DNA of 64,000 nucleotides from JACRCT01 sp049841135 (GTDB lineage: Bacteria > Myxococcota > Myxococcia > Myxococcales > UBA5297). The notes under the pieces were generated by a model. The model had not been told where the DNA came from and searched no databases. It saw only the letters and a list, made by a program, of their open reading frames with translations. The stretch covers positions 682,001 to 746,000 of the forward strand of contig JASGHK010000004.1 in the NCBI GenBank assembly GCA_049841135.1, in the 5' to 3' direction. A program made the position numbers and the translations under genes. The stretch's first letter is position 1. Each line of letters begins with the position of its first letter. Positions 1 through 8,874 of the stretch are shown piece after piece.

Positions 1-1317
1 CTGGCCTCGGCCCCGCCGGACGCGCTCGAGAAGCGCGCCCTGTCCATCCAACCGGGCGATTTGTCCTGCATCCTCTACACCTCCGGGACGATGGGCACGC
101 CCAAGGGCGTGATGCTCACCCACGCGAACTGGGTCGCGCAGTCCTACGCGGTGATGCAGCAGCCCATCCTGCAGCCCGGCGACCAGGTGATGCTGTTCCT
201 GCCGCTGGCGCACTCCTTCGCGCGGGCCATCGAGAGCTGCTGGGCGGCCCAGGACACGTCCGTCGTCTTCGCCGAGTCCATCGAGAAGCTCCTGGCCAAC
301 GCGGCGGAGACCAAGCCGACCATCCTGCCCGCCGTGCCGCGGGTCTTCGAGAAGGCCTACAACCAGGTGCTGGCCGATGGAGGATCCAAGCCCGGCCTGC
401 AGGGCGTGCTCTTCCGCCGCGCCATGCAGCACTTCGAGGAGTACGCGGCGGCCCGGGCGATGGGCCGCAACTACTACCACCCGGAGTGGCTGCTGCTGCG
501 ACGGGTCATCTTCGGCGCGATCACCGAGAAGCTGAACGCCAAGTTCGGCGGCAAGGTCCGCTCCTTCATCTCCGGCGGCGCGCCGCTCTCCCCGAAGATC
601 GCCTACTTCTTCGAGCTGTGCGGGCTGAACATCCTCGAGGGCTACGGGCTGACCGAGACCTGCGCCCCCACCCACGCCAACGTGCTGGGCGGCAACCGCA
701 TCGGCACCGTGGGCCCGGCCTTCCCCGACGTCGAGGTGAAGCTGGGCGACGACGACGAGGTGATGCTGCGCGGGCCGACCATCATGAAGGGCTACTACAA
801 GCTGCCCGAGGAGACGGCGGCGGCGCTCACCTCCGACGGTTGGCTGCGCACCGGCGACATCGGGGAGATTGGCGCCGACGGCTACCTGCGGATCACCGAC
901 CGCAAGAAGGACCTCATCAAGACCAGCGGCGGCAAGTACGTGGCCCCGGCGATGCTGGAGAACGCGCTCAAGACCGAGCCGCTCATCGGGCAGGTCTCGG
1001 TGCACGGCGAGGGCCGCAAGTACGTCGCCGCGCTGCTGACGCTCTCGGCGGAGAACGCCAAGCGGTTCGCCGAGCAGCACAAGATTCAGGCGGAGACGCC
1101 GGCGCAGCTGGCGACCGATCCTCTGGTCCGCGCGCGCATCCAGGCCGCGGTGGACGCGCTCAACGCCACGCAGCCTTCCTACGCGACCATCAAGAAGTTC
1201 GCGCTGCTCGACCGCGAGTGGTCGCAGGAGACCGGGGAACTGACGCCGACCTTGAAGGTCAAGCGGTCGGTGGTGGAGCAGCGCTTCAAGGCGGTGCTCG
1301 ACTCGCTGTTCGAGTGA
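1..1317 (+). CDS. Long-chain acyl-CoA synthetase (AMP-forming), 5' end outside window
   Basis: Activates fatty acids with ATP and CoA through an acyl-adenylate, in the cytoplasm. The frame is open from base 1, so the N-terminus is missing; 438 residues are visible. The ANL-superfamily phosphate-binding motif YTSGTMGTPKG lies at visible residues 26-36, the GYGLTET adenine-binding motif near 214-220, and the hinge and A8 region with TGDIGEIG and DRKKDLIKTSGG near 285-310. The long helical insertion and the C-terminal lid resemble the FadD15/bacterial long-chain ligase group. The TTG at 61 is inside the conserved P-loop domain and is not the true start. It converges with the OPT transporter across an inverted-repeat cluster. 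Confidence 0.93.
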   Translation: MASAPPDALEKRALSIQPGDLSCILYTSGTMGTPKGVMLTHANWVAQSYAVMQQPILQPGDQVMLFLPLAHSFARAIESCWAAQDTSVVFAESIEKLLANAAETKPTILPAVPRVFEKAYNQVLADGGSKPGLQGVLFRRAMQHFEEYAAARAMGRNYYHPEWLLLRRVIFGAITEKLNAKFGGKVRSFISGGAPLSPKIAYFFELCGLNILEGYGLTETCAPTHANVLGGNRIGTVGPAFPDVEVKLGDDDEVMLRGPTIMKGYYKLPEETAAALTSDGWLRTGDIGEIGADGYLRITDRKKDLIKTSGGKYVAPAMLENALKTEPLIGQVSVHGEGRKYVAALLTLSAENAKRFAEQHKIQAETPAQLATDPLVRARIQAAVDALNATQPSYATIKKFALLDREWSQETGELTPTLKVKRSVVEQRFKAVLDSLFE

Positions 1318-1703
1318 GGCGCGCCTCACCCCCTGCCCCCCTCTCCGGCTTCTCCTTCGACAAGCTCAGGACGGGACGGAGAGGGGGAACTCGGCTCGAG
1401 GCACCGAGGCGACTCCACCCCGGACGCAGGCGTGCCTCACCCGCCCCACTCTCCAGCTGCTTCTTCGGAATTGCCGAGCTTCGTCCTCTTTGGCTTTGGC
1501 CATGCCTCCCGCTGGCCTCGGCACGGTTGGCCGAAGCCGAAGACGACGAAGCACGGCAATCTCATGAAGGAAGTCACCCCTCTCCGCGAACCGGGAGAGG
1601 GGTCAGGGGTGAGCCTCGCCTGCGGTGAAGTCGCCTCGGGGCATCGAGCCGAGTTCCCCCTCTCCGCGAAGCCGGAGAGGGGGTCAGGGGGTGAGGCTCG
1701 GCC
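1318..1703. repeat. Intergenic cluster of nested inverted and direct repeats
   Basis: This 386-bp convergent intergenic region holds no convincing gene. The outer arms, 1324-1413 and 1630-1696, are imperfect reverse complements built around CTCTCCG and GGAGAGGGGG. The left arm contains an extra CTTCGACAAGCTCAGGA segment. An inner, nearly perfect 32-bp inverted repeat lies at 1470-1501 and 1529-1560. A further copy of the CCCTCTCCGCGAA...GGAGAGGGGTCAGGGG unit sits at about 1570-1610 in direct orientation to the right arm. It looks like a REP/MITE-type palindromic cluster and may also terminate transcription from both sides. Confidence 0.7.
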
Positions 1704-4136
1704 CTATGCCGCCGGCTTCTTCTCCGCCGCCGCCGCCGCCTCGGCCTTGTCCTGCTCGGCCTGCTCCGCGAACTCCCAGTCGGCGCCCTTCTTGGCCAGG
1801 TAGAAGCACAGGAACCCCAGGCCGATGAAGGCGAACAAGCTGATCCACTGCCCAGTCGCGCCTCCGTGCCACGCGATGCTCGAGCAGGTGCCCGAGTCGA
1901 AGCCCTTGATCTCCTTGCGGGGCTCCTTGCTGCCGCACCAGTCGCTGGCCGCGAGCAGCATGTCGCCCATCTCCAGCTTCTGGCAATTCACGTCCGCCGC
2001 GGAGGCGCTCTCGGTCAGCGCGTTGCAGACATCGGCCGCCTTGGCCAGCTCGGCCACCTTCTGGCAGGTCGGGTCGACTGCCGCTGCCTCTCTTCCCATG
2101 TCCTTGCACCCCTCCATCGCTTTGGCCAGAACCGGGTCCTTGGGCACCGAGCTGTACTTGCGCTCGATGGCGTACTTCTCGCCCAGGCCCAGGAAGCGGA
2201 TGGGGGCCCCCACTTCCGGCAGGCGCGTCACGGCGGAGACGATGCCGATGAGCGCCGCGCCGGCCATGAGGCCCGAGGCGATGAGCGTGCCTTGCTCGGC
2301 GCGCGAGGCCTGCACTTCCTTGGTCTTGCCGGTCTTGCCCACGAGCCAGCTGACGAAGCCGCCGGCCAGCACGGTCAGGTTGATGGAGATGGGCAGGTAC
2401 ATGCCCAGCGCGAACGCCAGCATCGGCACGCCCGCCATGTAGAGCAGGATGGCGATGAGGCCACCCAGGCTGTAGAGCAGGATGGGCTGCTCGGCGTTGC
2501 TCATCAGGCCGTTGACGATGGCCGCCAGCATGTTGGCCTGCGGCGCCGGCAGGACCTCACTGTTGGACACCCAGGCGCCGGTCGCGTCCTGCACCAGGAA
2601 GTGGTAGCTGCGGTCCATGACCGGGATGATGAACGCCACGGCGAGCGAGGCGACGATGATGCCCGCGAACTTCCAGCGCTGCTGCTGCTTGGGCGTCGCG
2701 CCGATCCAGTAGCCGATCTTGAAGTCGCTGATGAGCGCGCCGGAGGTCGACAGCGCAGTGCAGACCGCCGTGCCGATGACCAGCGCGATGAACATGCCGG
2801 CCTTGCCGGACAGGCCCACGGTCGACATCACCGCCGCGGCGATGACCAGGGTGATGAGCGTCATGCCCGAGACCGGGTTGGTGCCCACGGTGGCGATGGC
2901 CTGCGCGGCGACCGGGGTGAACAGGAAGCTGAGCAGGAAGCCGACCACCATGCCGACCACCGCGAAGGCGATGGACTTGCCGGCGCTGTACTGGCCACCC
3001 TGCAGCGAGACGACCAGGAAGAGCGCGCCCATGGCGATGGCGGTGATGCCCTGGATGAGCAGGACGTTCTTGGCGTCCATGTCGTGCTGCGTGCGCTCGA
3101 CGCTGCCCTCGACCTTCTTGGCTCCGCCGATGCTCTTGAAACCCAACGACACCGAGCCGGCGATGATCTTGCCCATGCGGATCATGCCGATGAGGCCCGA
3201 CACCGCGATGGCGCCGATGCCGATGGGCTTGACGAACTTGGCGAAGACCTGCGCCGCGCTCATCTTGGCGATGACGTAGGTGGTCCCGGCGTAGGTGAAC
3301 TCGGGGACGTGGCTGCCGAACAGGTACACCAGCGGCACCATGACCAGGTACGCCAGCACGCTGCCGGCGGCGATGATGGCCGCGTAGCGCAGGCCGATGA
3401 TGTAGCCCAGGCCGAAGAGCGCGGCGAGGCTGTCCCAGGTCAGCTCCAGGCGCACGGCGGAGAGCTTCTTGCCGATGTCGCCGCCCAACAGCGTGTTGAG
3501 CGAGATCTTGGCGTTCCAGGCGGCCACGGTGTCGGCCAGGAAGTCGTAGGCCGCGCCCAGGCCGATGGAGAGCAGCAGCACCTTGCCGGCGCCCTTCCCT
3601 GCCTTCTCGCCCGAGCAGAGGATCTCGTTGATCGCCGTCGCCTCGGGGAACGGCAGCTCGCCGTGCAGGTCCTTCACGAAGTACTTGCGCAGCGGAATGA
3701 TCAGCGCGACGCCCAGGAAGCCGCCGATGGCGCACGCCAGGAAGATCTGCCACCAGCTGGGCTGCAGCTGGTTGATGTAGAGCGCGGGGATGACGAACGC
3801 GGCGCCGGCGGCGACCACGCCCGAAGCCTGGCCGATGGACTGGACGATGACGTTCTCGAGGATGGTCGAGCGCGTCTTGCGCAGCTTGCCGAAGAAGATG
3901 GCCATCACCGCGATGGGGATGGCCGCCTCGATGGCGTTGCCGGCCTTCAGGGCCATGTAGATGCAGGCCGCCGACCAGAGCACGACCATGCCCAGGCCCA
4001 TCGCGACCGACCACTTGGTGACCTCGGCGCGCTTCTCGCCAGCGGGCACGATGGGCTGGTAGGTCGTTCCGGGCTCGAGCTTGGTGTAGGCGTTGGAGGG
4101 CAGGAGCTTGCTTCGCTTGCTCGGGGAGGCGTCCAT
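1704..4136 (-). CDS. OPT-family oligopeptide transporter with Cys-rich C-terminal insertion
   Basis: An integral inner-membrane transporter of the oligopeptide/metal-chelate (OPT) family, 810 residues with many hydrophobic spans. The family-like segment GELPFPEATAINEIL lies about 155-170 residues from the start. The chosen ATG at 4136 has an upstream GAGGA ribosome-binding sequence and gives MDASPSKRSK; a longer in-frame start at 4250 adds an Arg/Pro-rich stretch unlike a transporter N-terminus. Between two late membrane spans, around residues 675-752, is a soluble insertion with six Cys, followed by a last span and an Ala/Lys-rich tail. The substrate cannot be read from the sequence. Confidence 0.9.
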   Translation of the reverse strand: MDASPSKRSKLLPSNAYTKLEPGTTYQPIVPAGEKRAEVTKWSVAMGLGMVVLWSAACIYMALKAGNAIEAAIPIAVMAIFFGKLRKTRSTILENVIVQSIGQASGVVAAGAAFVIPALYINQLQPSWWQIFLACAIGGFLGVALIIPLRKYFVKDLHGELPFPEATAINEILCSGEKAGKGAGKVLLLSIGLGAAYDFLADTVAAWNAKISLNTLLGGDIGKKLSAVRLELTWDSLAALFGLGYIIGLRYAAIIAAGSVLAYLVMVPLVYLFGSHVPEFTYAGTTYVIAKMSAAQVFAKFVKPIGIGAIAVSGLIGMIRMGKIIAGSVSLGFKSIGGAKKVEGSVERTQHDMDAKNVLLIQGITAIAMGALFLVVSLQGGQYSAGKSIAFAVVGMVVGFLLSFLFTPVAAQAIATVGTNPVSGMTLITLVIAAAVMSTVGLSGKAGMFIALVIGTAVCTALSTSGALISDFKIGYWIGATPKQQQRWKFAGIIVASLAVAFIIPVMDRSYHFLVQDATGAWVSNSEVLPAPQANMLAAIVNGLMSNAEQPILLYSLGGLIAILLYMAGVPMLAFALGMYLPISINLTVLAGGFVSWLVGKTGKTKEVQASRAEQGTLIASGLMAGAALIGIVSAVTRLPEVGAPIRFLGLGEKYAIERKYSSVPKDPVLAKAMEGCKDMGREAAAVDPTCQKVAELAKAADVCNALTESASAADVNCQKLEMGDMLLAASDWCGSKEPRKEIKGFDSGTCSSIAWHGGATGQWISLFAFIGLGFLCFYLAKKGADWEFAEQAEQDKAEAAAAAEKKPAA

Positions 4137-4374
4137 GAGTCCTCGCGATGGGGGAGCGGCGGGCTTCCACGCCCGCCAGACTGCGCGGGGTGCGTTTTTT
4201 GGCGTCCACGCGTTGCAACCGGGCGTGGGCGCTGGGGAAAAGGTCGGCACAGCCTAGACGGGTGCGTCCAGGCTGACAAGGAACTCTGTCGCCAATAGGA
4301 ACTTTGTCGGCAGGATTCGGAGCCGGGCGCCCAATGGCCAAAAGCCTGGGGCCTGTAGCGTGAAGCCTGGTCGG

Positions 4375-5982
4375 CTACTTGATCTCGGCGACGTAGACGC
4401 CTTCGCGCTTGCGCTCGCCGACGATGTAGATGGCCTGCGAGCCGGTGTCGTCGGCCCACGACGCCCCGGGCATCACGTACTGGTCGACGCCCTTGCTCGT
4501 CCCCTTGGAGTTCAAGTCGATCCAGCCGAGATCCGCCGGAGCCTCGGGGCCGTTGGACTTGGTGTCGCTTCGAGCGTAGGTGAGCAGCAGCCGGTCGCCC
4601 TTGGCGTTGGGCTTGAAGGTGGCGATGCCGAGCGCCAGCTTGCGCGCCGGGACGGTGAGGTCGGAGGCGTTGGAGGCGACGAGCTCGCACTCACGGCCGG
4701 CGCGGGTGCAGTTGGCCCGGTACCAGAGCTCCCGGCTGTCGGGCGAGTACTGGAACCCGAAGACCCAGTCCGCCACGACCTTCGCGTCGCCGCCCGTCTC
4801 GGCCACCTGGTAGAGGTGCACCATCGGCTCGGGCTTGGGTACGAGGTGGACGAAGGCCAGGTGCTCGCCGTCGCCGCTCCAGATCATGGGGATCTTGTCC
4901 ATGTCCTTGTGCGGCACCCAGCTGCTGGTGTGCACGACGACCCCCGGCACCTTGGCGACCTTGATGGCCGTCCAGCGCTTGCCCTTGTCCTCGTTGTTCT
5001 CGCGCAGCGCGATGGCCTTCGAGTTGGGCGACCAGCGGTACTCGACGACGTTCTCGCCGACCTGCTTGACCGGGCCGCCGGAAGCCGGCACCAGCTGCAG
5101 GTCCAAGGTCCCCAGCTTCTCGCCCATCCCGTCGGTGAAGGCGACCCACTGGCTGTCGCTGGAGAAGGTGAAGGCCGAGACGCCCTGCCCCACGCTCTCG
5201 TACGGCCCGCCGACGGGGCCCAGGAACAATCCGTAAGGCTTGGACGGTCCGCCCTTGCGCGCCATGAAGGCCACCTTGGAGGAGTCGGCGGAGAAGGCGT
5301 AGTCGCCGACCAGCTCGCCCAGCTTCGAGGGCTCCGCTCCGCCCTCGACCTTGGCCAGGAGCAGATCGCCCCCCGCCGCGACCGGCCGGCGGATGAGCAG
5401 GTGCTTGGAGTCCCGCGAGAACTCGAAGGTCGCGGCGCTCGTCGCCACCAGGCGGTCGGCGCCCGGCCCCGGCTGCGCCGCCAGGTCGAGCAGGTGCATC
5501 TCGCCGCCGGCGACGTAGCCCAGCCAGCGGCTGTCGGGCGAGAACTTGTAGTACTTCGCGTCGGGGGCGACGGTGCGAGCGTCGCCGGTCGGCAACGGCG
5601 CGACGTTCAAGTTGCCGGCCTGCTCGCGGAAGCGGAAGCCCTGCAGGTAGGCGACGAACTTGCCGTCGGGCGAGATGCCGTAGCCGTCCTCCAGCGTCGA
5701 GACGCCGCCGCCCAGCTGCCGGGGAACGCCGCCGGCCACCGGGATGGTGGTGAGGATGCCCTGGTAGACACCTTCCGGGACGTCCTTCTCCTGCGACGGC
5801 GCGATCTCTCCGACGAACACCAGGGTGTTGCCGGGCGCGAGCGTCAGGTTGCGCGCGGCCACCGGCACCAGCTGCTTGCCGATCCCCTTGGGCTTGGACG
5901 GCGGCTTGCTGCACCCGGCCAGGGCGAGCGCGAGGGCGAAGGCAGCAGCAGAGACGGCGAGGGCTTGGCGCTTGGAGTTCAT
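4375..5982 (-). CDS. Beta-propeller (WD40/TolB-like) lipoprotein
   Basis: A 535-residue predicted lipoprotein. The N-terminus is a signal peptide ending in a lipobox, LALAGC, near residue 24. It is followed by repeated blades with the PD40/TolB signature S(P/A/S)DS or SPDG, for example SPDGKFVAYL, SPDSRWLGYV, SADSSKVAF and SPDSRELWY, about eight to nine in all, which predicts a periplasmic beta-propeller. Its ATG overlaps the TGA of trmFO (ATGA at 5979-5982), so the two are translationally coupled although no functional link is known. The ligand is unknown. Confidence 0.85.
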   Translation of the reverse strand: MNSKRQALAVSAAAFALALALAGCSKPPSKPKGIGKQLVPVAARNLTLAPGNTLVFVGEIAPSQEKDVPEGVYQGILTTIPVAGGVPRQLGGGVSTLEDGYGISPDGKFVAYLQGFRFREQAGNLNVAPLPTGDARTVAPDAKYYKFSPDSRWLGYVAGGEMHLLDLAAQPGPGADRLVATSAATFEFSRDSKHLLIRRPVAAGGDLLLAKVEGGAEPSKLGELVGDYAFSADSSKVAFMARKGGPSKPYGLFLGPVGGPYESVGQGVSAFTFSSDSQWVAFTDGMGEKLGTLDLQLVPASGGPVKQVGENVVEYRWSPNSKAIALRENNEDKGKRWTAIKVAKVPGVVVHTSSWVPHKDMDKIPMIWSGDGEHLAFVHLVPKPEPMVHLYQVAETGGDAKVVADWVFGFQYSPDSRELWYRANCTRAGRECELVASNASDLTVPARKLALGIATFKPNAKGDRLLLTYARSDTKSNGPEAPADLGWIDLNSKGTSKGVDQYVMPGASWADDTGSQAIYIVGERKREGVYVAEIK

Positions 5983-7325
5983 GGCTGCGGTCCGGTGGGA
6001 GCTGCGGGGTTCTTCTTCAGCCAGTCGTCGAAGCTCGCGCGCGCCCGCTCGAGCAGCTTCGCGCGCCGGTCGTGCTTCTTGATCTGCTCGGAGAGTGGCG
6101 GGAAGAGGCCGAAGGTCACGTTCGAGGGCTGGTAGTCGTAGTCCGGCGGGTGCGCGGCTCCGGTGACGTGCCCGACCAGCGCCCCCAACGCCGTGCCCGC
6201 GGGCGGCGCGTCGAAGGGCGTCGAGCGCAGGCGGGCGAGGAGCGCGTGCGCAGTGAACAGCCCGCTCGCCGCCGACTCGACGTAGCCCTCGACGCCGGTG
6301 ATCTGCCCCGCGAAGAACAGGTACGGCCGCTCCTTGAGCGACAGGTCCGCCGAGAACAGCTTGGGGGCGTCGAGGAAGGTGTTGCGGTGCACCTGCCCCA
6401 GCCGCAGGAATTCGGCGTTGGCCAGCCCGGGCAGCGTCTTGAAGATGCGCTTCTGCTCCGGCCAGGTCAGCCGCGTCTGGAAGCCCACGAGGTTGTAGGC
6501 CGTGCCCGCCACGTCCTCTTTTCGAAGCTGGACCACCGCGTAGGGCCTGCGGCCGGTGCGCGGGTCGGTCAGCCCGATGGGCTTCATGGGGCCGAAGGCC
6601 AGGCACTTGGGCCCGCGCTCCGCCATGACCTCGATGGGAAGGCAGCCGTCGAAGTACTTGGGCTTCTCGAACCCGTGCGGCTCGACCTTGACGCCCTCGA
6701 GCAGCGCCTGGACGAAGGCCTCGTACTGCGCCTTGTCGAGCGGCAGGTTCAGGTAGTCGTCGCCGCCGCCCTTGCCCCAGCGCGAGGCCTTGAAGGCGAT
6801 CGTCATGTCCACCGAGTCGGCGGAGATGATGGGCGCGATGGCGTCGTAGAACGCGAGGCGATCCCCGGCCAGCTCGGCGATGGCCGCGGCGAGCGCGTCG
6901 GAGGTCAGAGGCCCGGTGGCGACGATGGCGGGAGCGGGCGGCTCGGGCAGGCGGACTGCTTCTTCGCGGACGAGCTCGATGAGCGGGTGGGACGAGAGCG
7001 CCTGCTCGACCGCCTTGGAGAACTTCTCGCGGTCGACGGCCAGGGCGTCGCCAGCCGGGACGCGCGTCGCGTCGGCGCAGCGCAGGACGAGCGAGCCGGA
7101 CTTGCGCAGCTCCTCGTGGAGCAGGCCGACGGCGTTCTCTGGATTGTCGGAGCGCAGCGAGTTCGAGCAGACGAGCTCGGCGGGTCCGTCCAGCGCGTGC
7201 GCCGGGGACCTACGGGTGGGCTTCATCTCGACCAGGCGGACGGCGACGCCGCGGCTGGCCAGCTGCCAGGCCGCTTCCGAGCCCGCCAGACCTGCCCCGA
7301 CGATGGTGATGGGCGGCTGTTGCAT
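5979..7325 (-). CDS. trmFO: Methylenetetrahydrofolate-tRNA-(uracil-5-)-methyltransferase TrmFO
   Basis: Folate- and FAD-dependent enzyme that forms 5-methyluridine at position 54 of tRNA. The 448-residue length is normal for the family. The start MQQPPITIVGAGLAGSEA carries the FAD-binding GxGxxG motif at residues 9-14. Family features include LVCSNSLRSDNPENAVGLLH, and the C-terminal half contains SGLFTAHALLARL. It is divergent from the PhoU-like gene, and its stop overlaps the start of the downstream propeller lipoprotein by 4 bp. Confidence 0.95.
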   Translation of the reverse strand: MQQPPITIVGAGLAGSEAAWQLASRGVAVRLVEMKPTRRSPAHALDGPAELVCSNSLRSDNPENAVGLLHEELRKSGSLVLRCADATRVPAGDALAVDREKFSKAVEQALSSHPLIELVREEAVRLPEPPAPAIVATGPLTSDALAAAIAELAGDRLAFYDAIAPIISADSVDMTIAFKASRWGKGGGDDYLNLPLDKAQYEAFVQALLEGVKVEPHGFEKPKYFDGCLPIEVMAERGPKCLAFGPMKPIGLTDPRTGRRPYAVVQLRKEDVAGTAYNLVGFQTRLTWPEQKRIFKTLPGLANAEFLRLGQVHRNTFLDAPKLFSADLSLKERPYLFFAGQITGVEGYVESAASGLFTAHALLARLRSTPFDAPPAGTALGALVGHVTGAAHPPDYDYQPSNVTFGLFPPLSEQIKKHDRRAKLLERARASFDDWLKKNPAAPTGPQP

Positions 7326-7511
7326 CGCGGCCTGAGACGCTCCTTTTCCGAGGGGCGCGGACTCTAGCACCCCGCTTCTGGCATGGACAACGCAGAGCGC
7401 CCCGAGGTTCGCGGGCCTCGGAGAGCGGCGCCTCCCGGGCGGTCGGGGCTGGCGGTTGGACGCTCCGCGTGGTATCTGGCGGACGGTCTGTCCGCCACGG
7501 AGAACGCCCGC

Positions 7512-8135
7512 ATGCTGCGCATCATGCCGAAGCAGATGGTCTTCTTCGACGCCTTCGACGCCTGCATCCAGGCCGGCATCCAGGCGACCGCGAAGCTGCA
7601 GAAGATGCTCGAGACGCCGGCGGACTTCGCCAAGTTCGTCCCCGAGATCGAGTCGTTCGAGCAGGCGGGCGACAAGGCCACGGCGACGGTGGTCGACACG
7701 CTCAACAAGAACCTGGCGACACCCTTCGACCGCTCGGAGATCCGCGGGCTCATCGAGGCGCTCGACGACATCCTCGACGCCTGCGACACGGTCTCGCACA
7801 AGCTGGTGATGTACCAGGCTCAGAAGGTGCGCCCCGAGGCGCACGAGCTGTCCCGGCTGCTCGCGGCCCTGGCCGTCGCGACCGAGAAGGCCGTCACCGC
7901 GCTGCGCTCCTCGCGGACCGCCGAGGGCGTGCTGGTCCACTGCCGCGAGGTCCACAAGCTCGAGACGGACGCCGACAAGGTCCTGCGCCGGGGCATCGCC
8001 GCGCTGTTCGCCGAGGTCACCGACCCGATCGAGCTGATCAAGTGGAAGGAGATCCTCGAGATCCTCGAGCACGCGACCGACAAGTGCGAGGACGCGGTGC
8101 GGGTGATCGAAGAGGTCGTGCGCAAGCACGCCTGA
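7512..8135 (+). CDS. PhoU-like DUF47-family protein
   Basis: A 207-residue all-helical protein of the DUF47/PhoU-like family, which often accompanies low-affinity Pit phosphate transporters as a regulatory partner. Matching features are the opening MLRIMPKQMVFFDAFDA, the middle acidic helix around DDILDACD, and the C-terminal segment EILEHATDKCEDA. I chose the ATG at 7512, which follows a GGAGA sequence; the longer upstream frame is Arg/Gly-rich and not family-like. No pit gene is seen next to it in this window, so the partner is unknown. Confidence 0.85.
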   Translation: MLRIMPKQMVFFDAFDACIQAGIQATAKLQKMLETPADFAKFVPEIESFEQAGDKATATVVDTLNKNLATPFDRSEIRGLIEALDDILDACDTVSHKLVMYQAQKVRPEAHELSRLLAALAVATEKAVTALRSSRTAEGVLVHCREVHKLETDADKVLRRGIAALFAEVTDPIELIKWKEILEILEHATDKCEDAVRVIEEVVRKHA

Positions 8136-8414
8136 GCCGCAAGCGTGAGCGCGCGGGCCTCCATCAGCCCTGCGCAGTGACCGCGCCCGCGGCCCGCTCC
8201 GAACCCAAGTCGACCGTCAGCAGCAGGTCGAGCAGGCAAGCGCCTGTCTCCCCGTCCCGCCGCGTCTCGCCAGCAGCATTCCGCCCTGGTTGTCGCGCCC
8301 CCCGTGCGTCCTTAGCGTTCGTGCCAGGGCGCGTCGCCGGGCCGGCTGCCGATGGTGGGGTCGCGGGTGGGCTGGTCGGGCAGCCGGCTTGGCGTTTGCC
8401 CCATCGGAGGTCGC

Positions 8415-8795
8415 ATGGATCCACGTGAGCTGACCTACTTCAAGCAGCGCCTGCAGCGCCGGCGCGCCGAGATCCAGCGGAGCCGCCGTGCAGCAGAGCG
8501 AGGAGTCCAGGAGGTGCGCGAGGGCCGGACCGACCCCGAATACGAGGAAGGCGCCCAGGCGGATCACGTCGAGTACACGCTCAACCAGGTCTCCGACAAC
8601 CACGACCGGGAGCTGGCGCAGATCGACGCGGCGCTGGACCGCATCGACGCCGGGACCTATGGCGAGTGCATGGAGTGCGGGGGAGACATCCCCATCGAGC
8701 GCCTGGAAGTGCTGCCCTACGCCACCCTGGACGCGGAGTGCGCCGCCCGGCGCGAAGAGGAGCGCGTCGGGGTGATGCGGGCGCCGACGCTGTAG
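8415..8795 (+). CDS. DksA/TraR-family protein with three-cysteine zinc motif
   Basis: A 126-residue homologue of DksA/TraR, which bind the RNA polymerase secondary channel and modulate transcription initiation. A strong GGAGG lies 5-6 bases before the ATG at 8415. The N-terminal half is a charged predicted coiled coil. The C-terminal zinc-finger region begins with YGECMECGG (Cys85, Cys88). The second pair is incomplete: Asp106 occupies the third-cysteine position and Cys109 the fourth. The coiled-coil tip lacks the classic DxxDxA arrangement and reads TDPEYEEGA instead. It is probably a regulator, but its ppGpp co-factor role is unproven. Confidence 0.88.
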   Translation: MDPRELTYFKQRLQRRRAEIQRSRRAAERGVQEVREGRTDPEYEEGAQADHVEYTLNQVSDNHDRELAQIDAALDRIDAGTYGECMECGGDIPIERLEVLPYATLDAECAARREEERVGVMRAPTL

Positions 8796-8822
8796 CCCTC
8801 GCAGCCCGATCCCCGCACATGA

Positions 8823-8850
8823 CGAGGGCCCGCCTGCGGGCGAGCCCTCG
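8823..8850. terminator. Hairpin terminator between convergent genes
   Basis: CGAGGGC (8823-8829) pairs with GCCCTCG (8844-8850), with further pairing inside the loop. It lies between the DksA-like gene and the convergent ExbD gene. No T-run follows, so intrinsic termination is only likely. Confidence 0.45.
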
Positions 8851-8874
8851 AACGAACGGGTTGATTGTCCCGGG

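Noticed and set aside
1866..4298. Very long open frame of 810 codons on the plus strand opposite the OPT transporter
   Set aside because: Low-complexity, Asp/His/Arg-rich translation with no recognisable domain; it is the antisense shadow of a real GC-rich gene. The same applies to 4360-6135 (+), 20045-21769 (-), 28395-29591 (-) and similar.
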